This document shows positions 51,360-60,472 of a DNA stretch of 64,000 nt, piece after piece. The notes under the pieces were generated by a model, which saw only the letters and a program-made list of their open reading frames with translations, did not search any database and was not told the DNA's origin. The stretch's first letter is position 1, and each line of letters opens with the position of its first letter. Origin of the DNA: Serratia fonticola. Lineage in GTDB: Bacteria; Pseudomonadota; Gammaproteobacteria; Enterobacterales; Enterobacteriaceae. The DNA lies in assembly GCF_001006005.1 (NCBI RefSeq), contig NZ_CP011254.1, positions 1,922,001-1,986,000 of the forward strand, written 5' to 3'. A program made the position numbers and the translations under genes.

Positions 51360-52059
51360 CGGTGCCCCCGGTATCATTAATGGTCTGCCACTGCACCCGT
51401 TTGCCGGTTGCTAACGGAGTTTTAACCGGCCAGATATGGTTGCCGAAAGGGGGGAGCATTAGTGCAGCCGGCGTGTCCAAGGCCAGTTGTTGCCCCCCCA
51501 CCTTCAAGTCGGCCAGGCTGACAAAATAGGGAGAGGGATTGGTCACCTTCAGCCCGCCAGCCACGCGGGAGAACTGCAACTCTTTTTGGGCGGCGGCAGA
51601 GGAGCCGCTCAGGCTCGCAGGCCGGTAGAACAGCTTGATAATGTTGCCCACGCCGAAACGCAGCTGGGCCTGCACGTCATTACGTTGTTGAGCCGGATCC
51701 CTTTGCGTACTGGCCGGGATCGCTGTGGCATGCAAATAAAACACCGACTCTCGATCGTCAGGTAGCGGCTGGCCGGTAAAGGCGATACGTAACTGATTGG
51801 TGCTTTGAGGTTCCAGACGGAACAGCGGCGGCGTCACGGTGAACGGGGCCGTGGTCTGTGCATCCTGTTTACCGCTGATAGCCGTTTGTACCAGATACGG
51901 TTCGTGGTTAAGGGTGTTGCGTACCGCGACGTTGATACTGCTGGCCCCTTCAGGATAAATCAGACGGGTGGCATTAATGCCAAACCCGGCGGACCAGCCT
52001 GCCAACGGTGCACCCAGCAGGGCCACTAGCAGCGAAAACAGGGAGATAAAGCGCGTCAT
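51334..52059 (-). CDS. PapD-like periplasmic fimbrial chaperone (1)
   Basis: 241 residues from ATG 52059 (MTRFISLFSLLVALLGAPLA, signal peptide). NATRLIYPEGASSINVAVRN, FTGQPLPDDRESVFYLHATA and NIIKLFYRPASL are classic PapD motifs, and TNPSPYFVSLADLKVGGQQL lies in domain 2. It follows the major subunit and overlaps the start of the minor subunit gene by 26 nt. Confidence 0.88.
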   Translation of the reverse strand: MTRFISLFSLLVALLGAPLAGWSAGFGINATRLIYPEGASSINVAVRNTLNHEPYLVQTAISGKQDAQTTAPFTVTPPLFRLEPQSTNQLRIAFTGQPLPDDRESVFYLHATAIPASTQRDPAQQRNDVQAQLRFGVGNIIKLFYRPASLSGSSAAAQKELQFSRVAGGLKVTNPSPYFVSLADLKVGGQQLALDTPAALMLPPFGNHIWPVKTPLATGKRVQWQTINDTGGTDAFSATLP

Positions 52060-52103
52060 ATTGCGGATCCTGAAAAGGCGGGCCATCGGCCCGCTGGAAC
52101 ACA

Positions 52104-52652
52104 TCAGTTGTAGGCAAAGCTGAACAGGATTGGGGCGCTAACCATACCGATATCTGGCGTGAGAGACGAAGAGGCCAAACCAGCCTGCAGGCTCAAGGAT
52201 TTCGTGTTGAAATCGCCCGCTTCCGGGGTCTCACCTGCTTTGGCTACCGATAATTTTTGGCCGGCGGTAATGTAGGTGGTTGGTGAAGTCACTTCACTTA
52301 ACATGATGCCGGTATTGGTGCCGGTGCTGTTAAAGATGTTCGGGTTGCCCCCTAGTGTCTGGCCGGTGACGATCAGGCTTGCCTGATCGCCTGCTGCCGC
52401 CGGGGTTTCACAGTTGCTCAGGCCTACGGTGAAGGTTTTTATACTCTGGGTCACCGGGGTGGCGACTGCGGTGATTGCGGTTTTGGAGTAGTTACCCAGG
52501 TCCAGGCTAGCGTTGGAGAGAGAAACGTCACAGGTCGCTGCGACAACGTTGGCGGTAATGGTCATCTGGGCGTTAGATGCGGCCTGAGCCACGCCAGATC
52601 CAGCCAACAAAGCTGCAACAACCGGGGCCAGAGTAAAAATAGACTTACGCAT
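52104..52652 (-). CDS. Major fimbrial subunit
   Basis: 182 residues: signal peptide (LAPVVAALLAGSGVAQAAS), then MTITANVVAATCDVSLSN with Cys paired to GLSNCETP, and the C-terminal strand ILFSFAYN that completes neighbouring subunits. It is the first gene of the operon, followed by its chaperone, which fits the high expression needed for a shaft protein. The AT-rich leader upstream (52653-53423) is the control region. Confidence 0.85.
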   Translation of the reverse strand: MRKSIFTLAPVVAALLAGSGVAQAASNAQMTITANVVAATCDVSLSNASLDLGNYSKTAITAVATPVTQSIKTFTVGLSNCETPAAAGDQASLIVTGQTLGGNPNIFNSTGTNTGIMLSEVTSPTTYITAGQKLSVAKAGETPEAGDFNTKSLSLQAGLASSSLTPDIGMVSAPILFSFAYN

Positions 52653-53423
52653 AATGAATTCCTTATTTACGTATTAAAAAAGTGAATAAAATCATTTCGT
52701 AGCGGATTATTAGCCACGAGCCATCATTTATCTGAACAGTCCGAGCAGACAAAGCACCTTCAATAAGATCATCACTACTGATACCGTCAGTTTTTTAAGA
52801 AGTGAGCAAAGCATCCTGATGCTATTTCCATGCGTTTTTTAAGCCAAGACTATGCCCTAATGGATTGAGAGAGGTTGGCTATCCATCAAGAATGAAAGAC
52901 TTGTTGTGCTGCTGTCTTTCCATCACGGGATACACAGTTTGGCTGAGCTGGAAATGGAGGGTTTTCCGCACTCTATAATTATCTAAATCGAAAACAAAAT
53001 CTTTCATATTGATTTTTCATTCAGATTAATCCCTCAGTAGTAATGCTATATTTTTAGGATGATTCCCGGCCGCTCATTGAAGCCGGAATTATTACGGTCA
53101 ACCTTATTTTTTAAAAGTTTTTTTTGATGAATAAAGAGATTTTGCAATAATTGCCTTGGCAGGTGGTTTTTATGGCTAAATTGCGAGTTATTATCGTATG
53201 TATCATTATGTTTCCGGTGTATTATATCGCAAATTTAATTTAGTCAGATTTAAAACTCGTTATTGTGCCGTTTATGAATGATTTCATCCGATGTGGTATT
53301 AAATACACTCAGAAAGCCAAGCAAACAGGACCTGCATGCCGTTTGCCGCTTTGATCAGTGGGCTTTGGCCTGTAACACGGGCTTATTCATCACGAAAGCT
53401 CGTAAGAGAAAAGGTTTAACCTA
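52653..53423. promoter_or_regulatory. Large divergent control region of the fimbrial operon
   Basis: No gene is seen in these 770 bases. The stretch is AT-rich, separates the minus-strand subunit gene from the plus-strand regulators and includes hairpin-like GGCCGCTCATTGAAGCCGG near 53069-53087. Only two GATC sites occur (about 52770 and 53356), far apart, so the classic pap-type pair of Dam sites about 100 bases apart is not present. Confidence 0.5.
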
Positions 53424-53705
53424 ATGAAATATAAGAAACATAATGCAGCCTTCGACAAGGTTATGACGGCGTTGCAGGTGTTGAGCCGTGTTGATTGCTG
53501 CCCTCCCGATACATTGCCACCTAGAGATAAATGGCCCAAGACCCGGGATATTGCCGATTACTGTGATACCAACATTTATGTGTCCCGCTACTACCTGATG
53601 AAACTGGTAAAGAAAAAGAAGGCGCATGTCTCATCGGTGCCAGACCAAAAGAGCTTACGCTGGTGTATTGCAACACCTACCCGGGGTGGGGATATATCCC
53701 AATGA
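53424..53705 (+). CDS. FaeA/PapI-like fimbrial regulator
   Basis: 93 residues. The middle (TRDIADYCDTNIYVSRYYLMKL) fits the winged-helix core of FaeA/PapI-type regulators, which help Lrp switch fimbrial promoters on and off. It stands upstream of a LuxR-type regulator and divergent from the fimbrial genes. The sequence is longer than PapI (about 77) at both ends. Regulation is inferred from family and position. Confidence 0.6.
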   Translation: MKYKKHNAAFDKVMTALQVLSRVDCCPPDTLPPRDKWPKTRDIADYCDTNIYVSRYYLMKLVKKKKAHVSSVPDQKSLRWCIATPTRGGDISQ

Positions 53706-53761
53706 TGTATCACATCATCAACGGTGTCATTTAAAAAGAATCAGGCAGTTAAGGTGTCAAT

Positions 53762-54340
53762 ATGAACTCACGCATCGTTATTGCCCTGTGGGGCAAAAAT
53801 CTCTATTTCTTACAAGGTATTCGCCACCTTTTTGAACGGTATTTTTATCTCCGGGGAGTATCCCCTCTATTTGTTCATGCAAATTGCAATGATATTATTC
53901 ATCTGAAAGTTGCGGATCTGATTGTCAGGAGCAATGCCAGCTGGAGGGGAGATGGGTATCAACGCTACCAAATCTTCCTAATACGGAAAAAAAATACAGA
54001 AGGGGTCACCTATCAACAGGGAGAAATCGGCCTGAATGATAAACCCGAGGCGGTGATGCAACTGCTGGATAGGCTGTTCGACGTGCAGCTCAATAATAAT
54101 GCCCCCTGCGTACCTGACTACGAAAAGATCACTCGGCGAGAGCGAGAAGTCTTGCAGGCGATAGCAGCAGGCTTATCGCCTACACAGATCGCCAGAAAGT
54201 TGCAGATTAGCACCAAGACCGTCAGCGCCCATAAGCAGGCATCCATGCGAAAATTGGGATTCCAGCGCAGTCACGATCTGTACCATTGGCTGTGGCAAGG
54301 CAGCCCGGACATATCGAGGAGCACAGTGGGAGAGGGATGA
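53762..54340 (+). CDS. LuxR-type regulator, fimbria-associated
   Basis: 192 residues. Residues 125-185 form a LuxR/FixJ helix-turn-helix: ITRREREVLQAIAAGLSPTQ, ISTKTVSAHKQASMRKLGFQ. The N-terminal part lacks the phospho-acceptor of typical receivers and shows no ligand-binding motif that I know. MatA/EcpR-like regulators of fimbriae have this layout. It sits 56 bases after the FaeA-like gene, likely in one transcript, and probably acts on the divergent fimbrial operon. Confidence 0.75.
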   Translation: MNSRIVIALWGKNLYFLQGIRHLFERYFYLRGVSPLFVHANCNDIIHLKVADLIVRSNASWRGDGYQRYQIFLIRKKNTEGVTYQQGEIGLNDKPEAVMQLLDRLFDVQLNNNAPCVPDYEKITRREREVLQAIAAGLSPTQIARKLQISTKTVSAHKQASMRKLGFQRSHDLYHWLWQGSPDISRSTVGEG

Positions 54341-54420
54341 TGCTACCTAAGGGTGAGAAAGCACTAATGGTTGTTTTTTTAAGGGGTACAGGTGTGGGCC
54401 TTCCTTTCCCCTATAACTTA

Positions 54421-54444
54421 GTGCGGGGGCACCACACCCCGCAC
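54421..54444. terminator. Hairpin downstream of the LuxR gene
   Basis: GTGCGGGG and CCCCGCAC enclose an 8-base loop 80 bases after the LuxR gene and 50 bases before the convergent isochorismatase gene. It is a likely terminator for the converging transcripts, without a long T-run. Confidence 0.5.
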
Positions 54445-54491
54445 TCACCAAAGCTTGATTGGTACTCATAAACAAGCCCTGGCAGAGGCAG

Positions 54492-55142
54492 CTAACGTGT
54501 ACCCTCTTTCAGGCCGAGCAATTGCCATTCCCAACGTAATCCTTGGCCAAAACCGCCGCCAAGTTCCGCAAACAGGTTAGCCACATCAGCCGCTGTTTCT
54601 TCTCTTGACCAATCTCGTTGAAGCTCGCTTAGGTACACTGCTGCGGTGATCGGTTTGGCACCGGATTGGATCATACGCTGCACGCCACGCTCATGGCCTT
54701 CTTCACTACCGCCGCCGGAAGCATCGGTAACAATGTAGACGTCGTATCCGGCAGCCAAAGTGCTCTGCACGGCGAGATTCAGACAGACCTCTGTCCATAG
54801 GCCGGCAATGACCAGTTTGGTTTTACCCGTATTTTGTACCCAGTGACGCACCCGTTCATCATCCCAGGCGTTTAATCCCGTACGATCGATGGGCTTTTGT
54901 TCGGGATAGACAGCCTGAACCTCCTGAAATAATGCCTGGCGTTCTGCAAAGGCAGTTGTCAGTAAGGTTGGCACTTTGAAGATTTTTGCGGATTTTGCCA
55001 ACAAGACAGCATTGTTGACCACCGTGTCGGCAGGATGGGAGCGAACAGCAAGAAGCTGCAGATATTGATGGTCAATCAGTAACAGGGCATGGTTATCAGG
55101 AGTCAACAAAGTGTCGTCCTCACGCGCCTTGAGTTCAGCCAT
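54492..55142 (-). CDS. Isochorismatase-family (YcaC-like) hydrolase
   Basis: 216 residues: LLLIDHQYLQL with catalytic Asp24, the cis-peptide region GLNAWDDE, and the nucleophile Cys in LVIAGLWTEVCLNLAVQS, followed by YIVTDASGGGSEEGHERG. Cysteine hydrolases of this group (YcaC) act on small amides or related compounds; the substrate is unknown. It is a single-gene unit between the fimbrial regulators and the ter cluster and faces both, so it is likely ordinary chromosomal content. Confidence 0.85.
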   Translation of the reverse strand: MAELKAREDDTLLTPDNHALLLIDHQYLQLLAVRSHPADTVVNNAVLLAKSAKIFKVPTLLTTAFAERQALFQEVQAVYPEQKPIDRTGLNAWDDERVRHWVQNTGKTKLVIAGLWTEVCLNLAVQSTLAAGYDVYIVTDASGGGSEEGHERGVQRMIQSGAKPITAAVYLSELQRDWSREETAADVANLFAELGGGFGQGLRWEWQLLGLKEGTR

Positions 55143-55422
55143 GATCGTTCTCCAGTAGGTTGTGGAATAAGTGAAATTATTACTGTCGGTGAAGAGATTT
55201 GAATTTAGCAGGGGGCTATCTTTACCACTAGATTGGAAGATGGGTTTGACTGTCCCAATGGCGAGACGATGTGAGGGAGCTACCCGGAGTTTTTGATGAG
55301 TTCTCGCGGCTTCGGAATGTAGTGAGGAGGAACAAAAAGATAAGGTATTACGCAGACTGATCAGCGAACTCGATCGGTTCCCTCTCCCTGTGGGAGAGGG
55401 TTAGGGTGAGGGGCCTGTGCAG
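55143..55422. other. Intergenic stretch with REP-like repeat at its end
   Basis: No gene is seen; the REP-like copy at 55370-55413 lies within. Confidence 0.4.
55370..55413 (+). repeat. REP-like palindromic repeat, copy 2
   Basis: TCGATCGGTT, then CCCTCTCCC-TGT-GGGAGAGGG and the tail TTAGGGTGAGGGG. It lies next to the end of the kinase gene and could act as a stabilising 3' hairpin. Confidence 0.8.
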
Positions 55423-56922
55423 CTAGTTCTCCACCAACTGCACCACCACCAGCCTGCCGCCTTCTTCGGTGGAAAGCACAAACTGAACCCCATCGTTCAG
55501 TGCCAGCTTGTCACCGATCGCCACCGGGGTCTTATCCGGCAAGGAGAGCAGCCCGCTGATGCCTTCATTCACCAGCCACCACTGATCGTTATGGAACACG
55601 AAATAGCCCACGCGTTTTTTCTGCGCGTCTGGCGTACGTTCGTTGGGGGCGATCAGGCGGTTAACGTGCCAGGCATAAATCGACTGGCCGCTCCATACCA
55701 TCAGGCGATGATCGTCGGGGCGGAAGCTCCCGGCTTTACGCGAGGAGTAAAGGTTCAGGATCGGCAGCTTACCCTTGAACGGTGTACCGCAATACGGGCA
55801 GGCCGGGCGATTTTTACCGGAGAACACATACCATTTCTGCTCGCAGGCAGTGTTTTGACACGGCTGGATCAGATCGACCGTTTTCACCAGCGCCGTTTCC
55901 CACTCGTCGGCAGTTGGCCGTCTTGTGGGCTCGTGCAGGCCTTCAATAAACGCCCTTTCAAACAGCGGCGTCAGGTAGGGGCCCATAATGGTGTAGGGCA
56001 CTTTCTGCGGATCGGCCCAAGGTAGCGAAGAAGGGCTGACCTGGTTGAGTTTGACCGCGTTGCTGTGATCGGTCGGGTGTTCAATAAACAGCGCCCGTTC
56101 ACCCATGGCCAACGATTCATCGCGCATCTCGTCGTCCATGTCATGGATCTTGCCGCCGCGCAGCGGGTGGCGGAAGAACAGGTACATGTAGATCAGCACG
56201 GATAATGCGTGCCTGTCGGTGGCAATGCTTGGTAGTATGCGCTGCGGATCTTCTTTCGGCAGATGGCTGGTTTTCACCACTTCCGGGGCAATAAAGTCCG
56301 GCGTGCCGACCACGTCTGGGGGGTATTTACCTGGTACCACCAGCCCGTCGACGTCGATGATACAGGCGTGGCCCTGCTCGGGGTCGATCAGCACGTTTTT
56401 ATAGCTCAGATCGCTGTGGCACAGGCCCGCGGCGTGCATACGCCGGACTGCCCGGGTCAGCAGCAAGCAGACCTTCAGGTAATTCAGGGTGTTGCCGCGT
56501 TCGCGCGGATCCAGGAACTTGTTCTGGTTATTGGCGCTGGCAAACCATTTACCTTCCTTCTCGCGGCCTTTAATCCCCAGGAAGTCGTTATTCTTGGAGC
56601 CGTACTTAAAGAAGAAGTGGCTCTGGTAGGTGGGCACCACGATGCCGATCTTGCCGTCGTGTTCCACTATGCTGGTGGGCCAACAAAACAGCCCTTGCCA
56701 GTAATCGCCACCGGCTTGCTCAAAGATGTTCTGCCGGTAGCGGCCAGTGATCATCTCGATGCGTTCTTTCGCCTGCTCGTTCTGCGGCTTTTTATAGAAC
56801 GCCACTACGTATGACTTATCCGGCGAAAAGTAGACGTCCTTCATGGAGCCGGAGCCGATGATCTCATCGACATACTGGATGGTTTCGCCATCCCTGGTGG
56901 TACAGGTAACGATATTTGCCAT
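55423..56922 (-). CDS. Ter-associated Ser/Thr protein kinase with zinc ribbon and FHA-like tail
   Basis: About 499 residues from ATG 56922 (GTG at 56931 is the first possible start). Kinase landmarks are IGSGSMKDVYFSPDKSYVV (glycine loop), a catalytic LCHSDLSYKNVLID, DVDGLVVPG in the DFG position and GTPDFIAPEVV. After the kinase a zinc ribbon (CQNTACEQKW, RPACPYCGTPF) lies near 350-380. The C-terminal ~110 residues (WWLVNEGISGLLSL, LALNDGVQFVLST) look FHA-like, a phosphothreonine-reading fold. With the PP2C and TerY genes upstream it forms the TerY-phosphorylation triad that links vWA proteins to phosphorylation signalling. Confidence 0.85.
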   Translation of the reverse strand: MANIVTCTTRDGETIQYVDEIIGSGSMKDVYFSPDKSYVVAFYKKPQNEQAKERIEMITGRYRQNIFEQAGGDYWQGLFCWPTSIVEHDGKIGIVVPTYQSHFFFKYGSKNNDFLGIKGREKEGKWFASANNQNKFLDPRERGNTLNYLKVCLLLTRAVRRMHAAGLCHSDLSYKNVLIDPEQGHACIIDVDGLVVPGKYPPDVVGTPDFIAPEVVKTSHLPKEDPQRILPSIATDRHALSVLIYMYLFFRHPLRGGKIHDMDDEMRDESLAMGERALFIEHPTDHSNAVKLNQVSPSSLPWADPQKVPYTIMGPYLTPLFERAFIEGLHEPTRRPTADEWETALVKTVDLIQPCQNTACEQKWYVFSGKNRPACPYCGTPFKGKLPILNLYSSRKAGSFRPDDHRLMVWSGQSIYAWHVNRLIAPNERTPDAQKKRVGYFVFHNDQWWLVNEGISGLLSLPDKTPVAIGDKLALNDGVQFVLSTEEGGRLVVVQLVEN

Positions 56923-56952
56923 TTTACTCACCCGCTATGTAGTCCAATCCAT

Positions 56953-58554
56953 TCACCACGCCACGATAAGGGTCCGATCGTCGTGATTGCCCGGGGAGAA
57001 GAAGTTCAGCCATTCGGCCAGCCGCTCTGCGGGTTGCGAGGGATCGCTCAGGCAGGGCGTCAGCTCCGCGATCAGGTCATCCCACTTCTGGCTATTTTGC
57101 AGGCCGTTATCTGTTTCAAACCGGGGATCGGAGACGCCGTCGGTCATCAGCACCAGATGAGAGACCTCGGTCCATTTACCGATGCTGATGCGCTTACTGA
57201 AGTTCGTATCGTTCACCGCATCGGCATCCAGGAAACGCGTTTGGCCCGCATACTCACCGCTGTCTGGCGTGCCCAGTACGCGCACTTTGCCCACTGGCCC
57301 GTAGGCCGCAATGGCACCGTCGCCCAACCAGAATGAGGCGGCGAACAGCTCGGCCCCGGTACGGAAGGAAACGGTGACCAGCAGCGTGGTGGAATAGGAT
57401 TTGGCGCTCTCTTCGGCCCGGATGGATTCATTGCTGATATTGTTGACGGCCATGATCGCGGCCTGGCGGAACAGGCGATTAAACGCTTCCCAGACTATCC
57501 GTTGATCGTCAGTTCCCCAGTTTTCAACGCAGGCTTTGAGTTCCAGCCCTTTGTCGCTATTCAACAGGGTAGTCAGGTAGTCGCCCACGGTTTGAGTCGC
57601 GATACGCGAGCCCTCGCGCGAGTTTTTAGCGCTACCGGCTCCGTCGGCTACCAGCAGTATATTCCAACCGGTGTTGCTATTGCTGGCGATGTAAAAGTCA
57701 TCATCCCGGAAGGTGCCCGCATGCTCATGGGAACGCCCCCTGCGGCTGGCTGCCACGATGTTCACGCCAGGCTCCAGGATCTGCTGATGGGCGACATGCG
57801 GTTTGAAATAGCGTGAATCGGCAGGCGGCTCGAGGATTTTCCACAGGCTGCGCGGGTCGGGGTTAACGATAAAGGGGACTTGGGTGGAGCATTGCGGTGC
57901 AGTGGGGCAAGACCAGGTGACCGTGATGTCAAAATCGCCGCTTTCGGTGGCAGTTCCTGCCAGTGAAGAGGTCGCCGGATCAAAGGTGATGCCGATATCT
58001 TTGGAGAACGCGACGGCCAGCACTTCGGCAGTCGTACCATCATCCAGCACGATATCGATTTCAGAGTGGAAGGGGACGCCGGTACGGGCATTGGCCACGT
58101 TGATTTTTGCCTGCGGCTGAATGTTCTGCGGCGTGCTAATCGGGGTAGCGGTGCCGGACGGGATCTGGCCTGGCTTCAGGTTTTCTTTGGCGGTTTCTTC
58201 AGGCAATGTGGCATCTCCTTGCACTTCCAGCGGCTCAAACGGTGCTTTCTGCCAGTCGACTGGTGTTGGCAGATCTGCGGTTTCTGGGGCGGCAACGGGG
58301 ATGTCATCGCTCTTGGTGAGGACCACTTTAGGTTCGTCGGCCAAGGTATCGTCATTGGCAACCAACGGCGGAGCTTCTGTTGTCTCAACCGTTGCGGGGG
58401 TCTTGGCCGTCACTTTGGTGATGAGGTTGGTCAGCAAGGTGCCGATCTCATCATCGGCTTGCAGGCTGGCAAGCTGGGCGTCATCCGTCGTTGCGCCCGT
58501 TTCTGCCAGGATCAGCATGAGTACGTTCTGGCGCAGTTTCTCCACGTCTTGCAT
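56953..58554 (-). CDS. PP2C-type protein phosphatase with Ig-like domain
   Basis: 533 residues. The first ~150 are low-complexity Pro/Thr/Ala-rich. An Ig-like (He_PIG-type) domain of about 90 residues follows (NARTGVPFHSEIDIVL, FDPATSSLAGTATESGDFDI). The rest is PP2C: ASRRGRSHEHAGTFRDDDFY, LLVADGAGSAKNSREGSRIA, FWLGDGAIAAYGPVG, LMTDGVSDPRFETD, and NHDDRTLIVAW at the end. The Ig-like insertion is unusual in bacterial PP2Cs and may recruit partners. It begins by sharing TGATG with the TerY-C gene and ends 31 nt from the kinase gene, so the three form one operon. Confidence 0.88.
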   Translation of the reverse strand: MQDVEKLRQNVLMLILAETGATTDDAQLASLQADDEIGTLLTNLITKVTAKTPATVETTEAPPLVANDDTLADEPKVVLTKSDDIPVAAPETADLPTPVDWQKAPFEPLEVQGDATLPEETAKENLKPGQIPSGTATPISTPQNIQPQAKINVANARTGVPFHSEIDIVLDDGTTAEVLAVAFSKDIGITFDPATSSLAGTATESGDFDITVTWSCPTAPQCSTQVPFIVNPDPRSLWKILEPPADSRYFKPHVAHQQILEPGVNIVAASRRGRSHEHAGTFRDDDFYIASNSNTGWNILLVADGAGSAKNSREGSRIATQTVGDYLTTLLNSDKGLELKACVENWGTDDQRIVWEAFNRLFRQAAIMAVNNISNESIRAEESAKSYSTTLLVTVSFRTGAELFAASFWLGDGAIAAYGPVGKVRVLGTPDSGEYAGQTRFLDADAVNDTNFSKRISIGKWTEVSHLVLMTDGVSDPRFETDNGLQNSQKWDDLIAELTPCLSDPSQPAERLAEWLNFFSPGNHDDRTLIVAW

Positions 58555-59594
58555 CAGCCTTTCCCTCGCGTCACGTCAAAATCAGAGTCGCCGCCGTTTT
58601 CCCTGAACGTCAGCCCCTTATCGCACCACGGGCAGATAACGTCATCGGGCCCGTTGACGCACAACAGCTTGCCGCAGGTACACATTGCAAAGGCGCTGGC
58701 ATTGCCGCAGTACGGGCAACCCGGCACGCCGTGCAGTTCGCTGGTATTGACCTGAATGGCGGATGCCGATTCGTCGCTCCAGGCAAAATAATCCTCATCG
58801 ATCGGGAAGCAGCCGTTGAGGTTGAAGCCGTTGATATTGAGCTTGAAATCCAGCGAGGAGAGGTTGATGGCCGGGCGTTCGTATTTCATCAGATAAGGGC
58901 GGCGTGATTTGCTGCAACGGCCCGTCAGGGTGACGCAGTTTTCGTCGTAGGCTCTGGCAATATCGTCTTTGGCCAGCCGCACAATGTGGTCGGTGTGGGT
59001 GAGCAGCGGAGGTGCATCTTCCCCCACGCTGCGGCTGTGCGCAGAGACAGACGCGGTGATCCACTTAATGAACTGGGCGAAATCCCCTTCCTGACTGTCG
59101 GTGAACAGTAGGACGTTGTCGGTCAGTTGCCGCAGGATGTTCATATCCGCCGAAGGGCCAAGGCCGATGGCGATCAGGTTGACCTTATTGGCGTAGTTTT
59201 CTTTCCAGCGCCTGATTTCGGGGGCGGTATCGTCCGTTGGGCGACCATCGGTGAGTAAGTACACCACCGGTTTCCAGTCGCCTTTGCGTTCCTGGGTGGT
59301 TTTTCTGACCTGTTGATCCAACTGACGGGTGAGTTCCCGCAATGCCGCGCCCAGGTTGGTACCGCCGCCGATCGGCAGGCGAGGGGGATAAAACGACACC
59401 ACCTCCACCAGCGGTACGATGGTTTTTGCCACCCCGGCGAAGGCAATCACCGATATCCAGGCGGTCTCAAGCGCGTGGGGATCCTTTTTCAGGTCGCTGA
59501 CGATCCTTTGCAGGCCATCATTCATTTTCTTCAGGCTTTCCCCGATCATGGACTCTGAGCAGTCCAAGACCAGGAAGATGGGCAGTCTTCTCAT
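58554..59594 (-). CDS. terY: TerY-type vWA protein with C-terminal zinc ribbon
   Basis: Start at ATG 59594 (MRRLPIFLVLDCSESMIGES), consistent with the other TerY genes. The vWA domain (residues 1-200) has the MIDAS metal motif DCSES, then VYLLTDGRPTDDTAPEIRRW. The C-terminal ~130 residues end in a double zinc ribbon (PGCPYCGNASAFAMCTCGKL and ICPWCDKG), absent from the other TerY copies here. vWA proteins assemble complexes through metal ions. This TerY-C form is the one usually coupled to the PP2C and kinase. Confidence 0.9.
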   Translation of the reverse strand: MRRLPIFLVLDCSESMIGESLKKMNDGLQRIVSDLKKDPHALETAWISVIAFAGVAKTIVPLVEVVSFYPPRLPIGGGTNLGAALRELTRQLDQQVRKTTQERKGDWKPVVYLLTDGRPTDDTAPEIRRWKENYANKVNLIAIGLGPSADMNILRQLTDNVLLFTDSQEGDFAQFIKWITASVSAHSRSVGEDAPPLLTHTDHIVRLAKDDIARAYDENCVTLTGRCSKSRRPYLMKYERPAINLSSLDFKLNINGFNLNGCFPIDEDYFAWSDESASAIQVNTSELHGVPGCPYCGNASAFAMCTCGKLLCVNGPDDVICPWCDKGLTFRENGGDSDFDVTRGKG

Positions 59595-59833
59595 GGTTAA
59601 AAACCTCGTCAGGCGGATGCGTCTTGCAATGCGCGTCATGGGGCAATGAAAAAACAGGCAAAGCTCCGGGTAGAGGCTTTGTCTCAGATTGATGACAAAC
59701 TGGCAACGTTGCTGAATTTGTAGGAGTTGCGCTGTGTGACCTTTGCTAACTCATTGATTATCCAAACGGGCGCAGCATGCAGCGCCCCTACGTTGTGAGT
59801 CCAGTGACCGCAGTCTCAAGCTTTGCCTGTTGG

Positions 59834-60472
59834 CTACAGAACCAGCTGTATTTCCGGTGGTGGTGGTGGGAGGTTATCCTGCCCGGCGTTAACACCCGCA
59901 CTGGAACTGCCTGACGCGACGCTGGCCGACACCCATTTGAAGAAGCCGGAAAATGCCGTTGAATCCAGAGTTTCGAGAGCCACAACCTGAGAGGTCAGTT
60001 GCTTGAGGTGTTCATGTTTGGCCTTCGGCCCGACCGCACAGGCGATAATGGAGCCGAAGGAACGTTTTTTGACTTCTTTGATCGCCTCGCCATAGGCATA
60101 GCTGTCTGACGGGGTGCCATCGGTCATCAGGAAGACCAGTGGCCGCCAGTCGCCTTTCTGGTCGCCATCGGAGCGGTGGATATCCCGATCGACACATTTG
60201 ATCAGGCACTCAAGCGCGGCCCCGGTGAAGGTGCCACCCGCGCTGGGGACGACAATGTCGCTGAACTGGAACTCTTCCAATGAGGTTAGCGGGATAAACT
60301 CCCGGGCTTCGTTATCAAAGGTGATGATGGAGATATGCACGCTTTCCAGCGCATACGGATCCTGGCGCAGCGCGCTCATCATTGACTGAATGCCCACGTT
60401 AACGGCATGGATAGATTCCCCGCGCATCGACCCGGAGGTATCAATCAACAGGTAAACGGGTAATCTTCTCAT
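59834..60472 (-). CDS. terY: TerY-type vWA protein (second copy)
   Basis: 212 residues: MIDAS motif DTSGSMRGES, then ISIITFDNEAREFIPLTSL, GGTFTGAALECLIKCVDRDI and VFLMTDGTPSDSYAYG. It ends with the Pro-rich PPPPPEIQLVL that also closes the third copy (PPPPPEVNVVL), probably a docking tail. ATG overlaps the terX stop by four bases. Two near-paralogues (this gene and 61134-61772) flank terX. Confidence 0.9.
   Translation of the reverse strand: MRRLPVYLLIDTSGSMRGESIHAVNVGIQSMMSALRQDPYALESVHISIITFDNEAREFIPLTSLEEFQFSDIVVPSAGGTFTGAALECLIKCVDRDIHRSDGDQKGDWRPLVFLMTDGTPSDSYAYGEAIKEVKKRSFGSIIACAVGPKAKHEHLKQLTSQVVALETLDSTAFSGFFKWVSASVASGSSSAGVNAGQDNLPPPPPEIQLVL

Noticed and set aside
52653..53423. pap-type phase-variation switch
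   Set aside because: Only two GATC sites, almost 600 bases apart, not the paired Dam sites about 100 bases apart that the switch uses.
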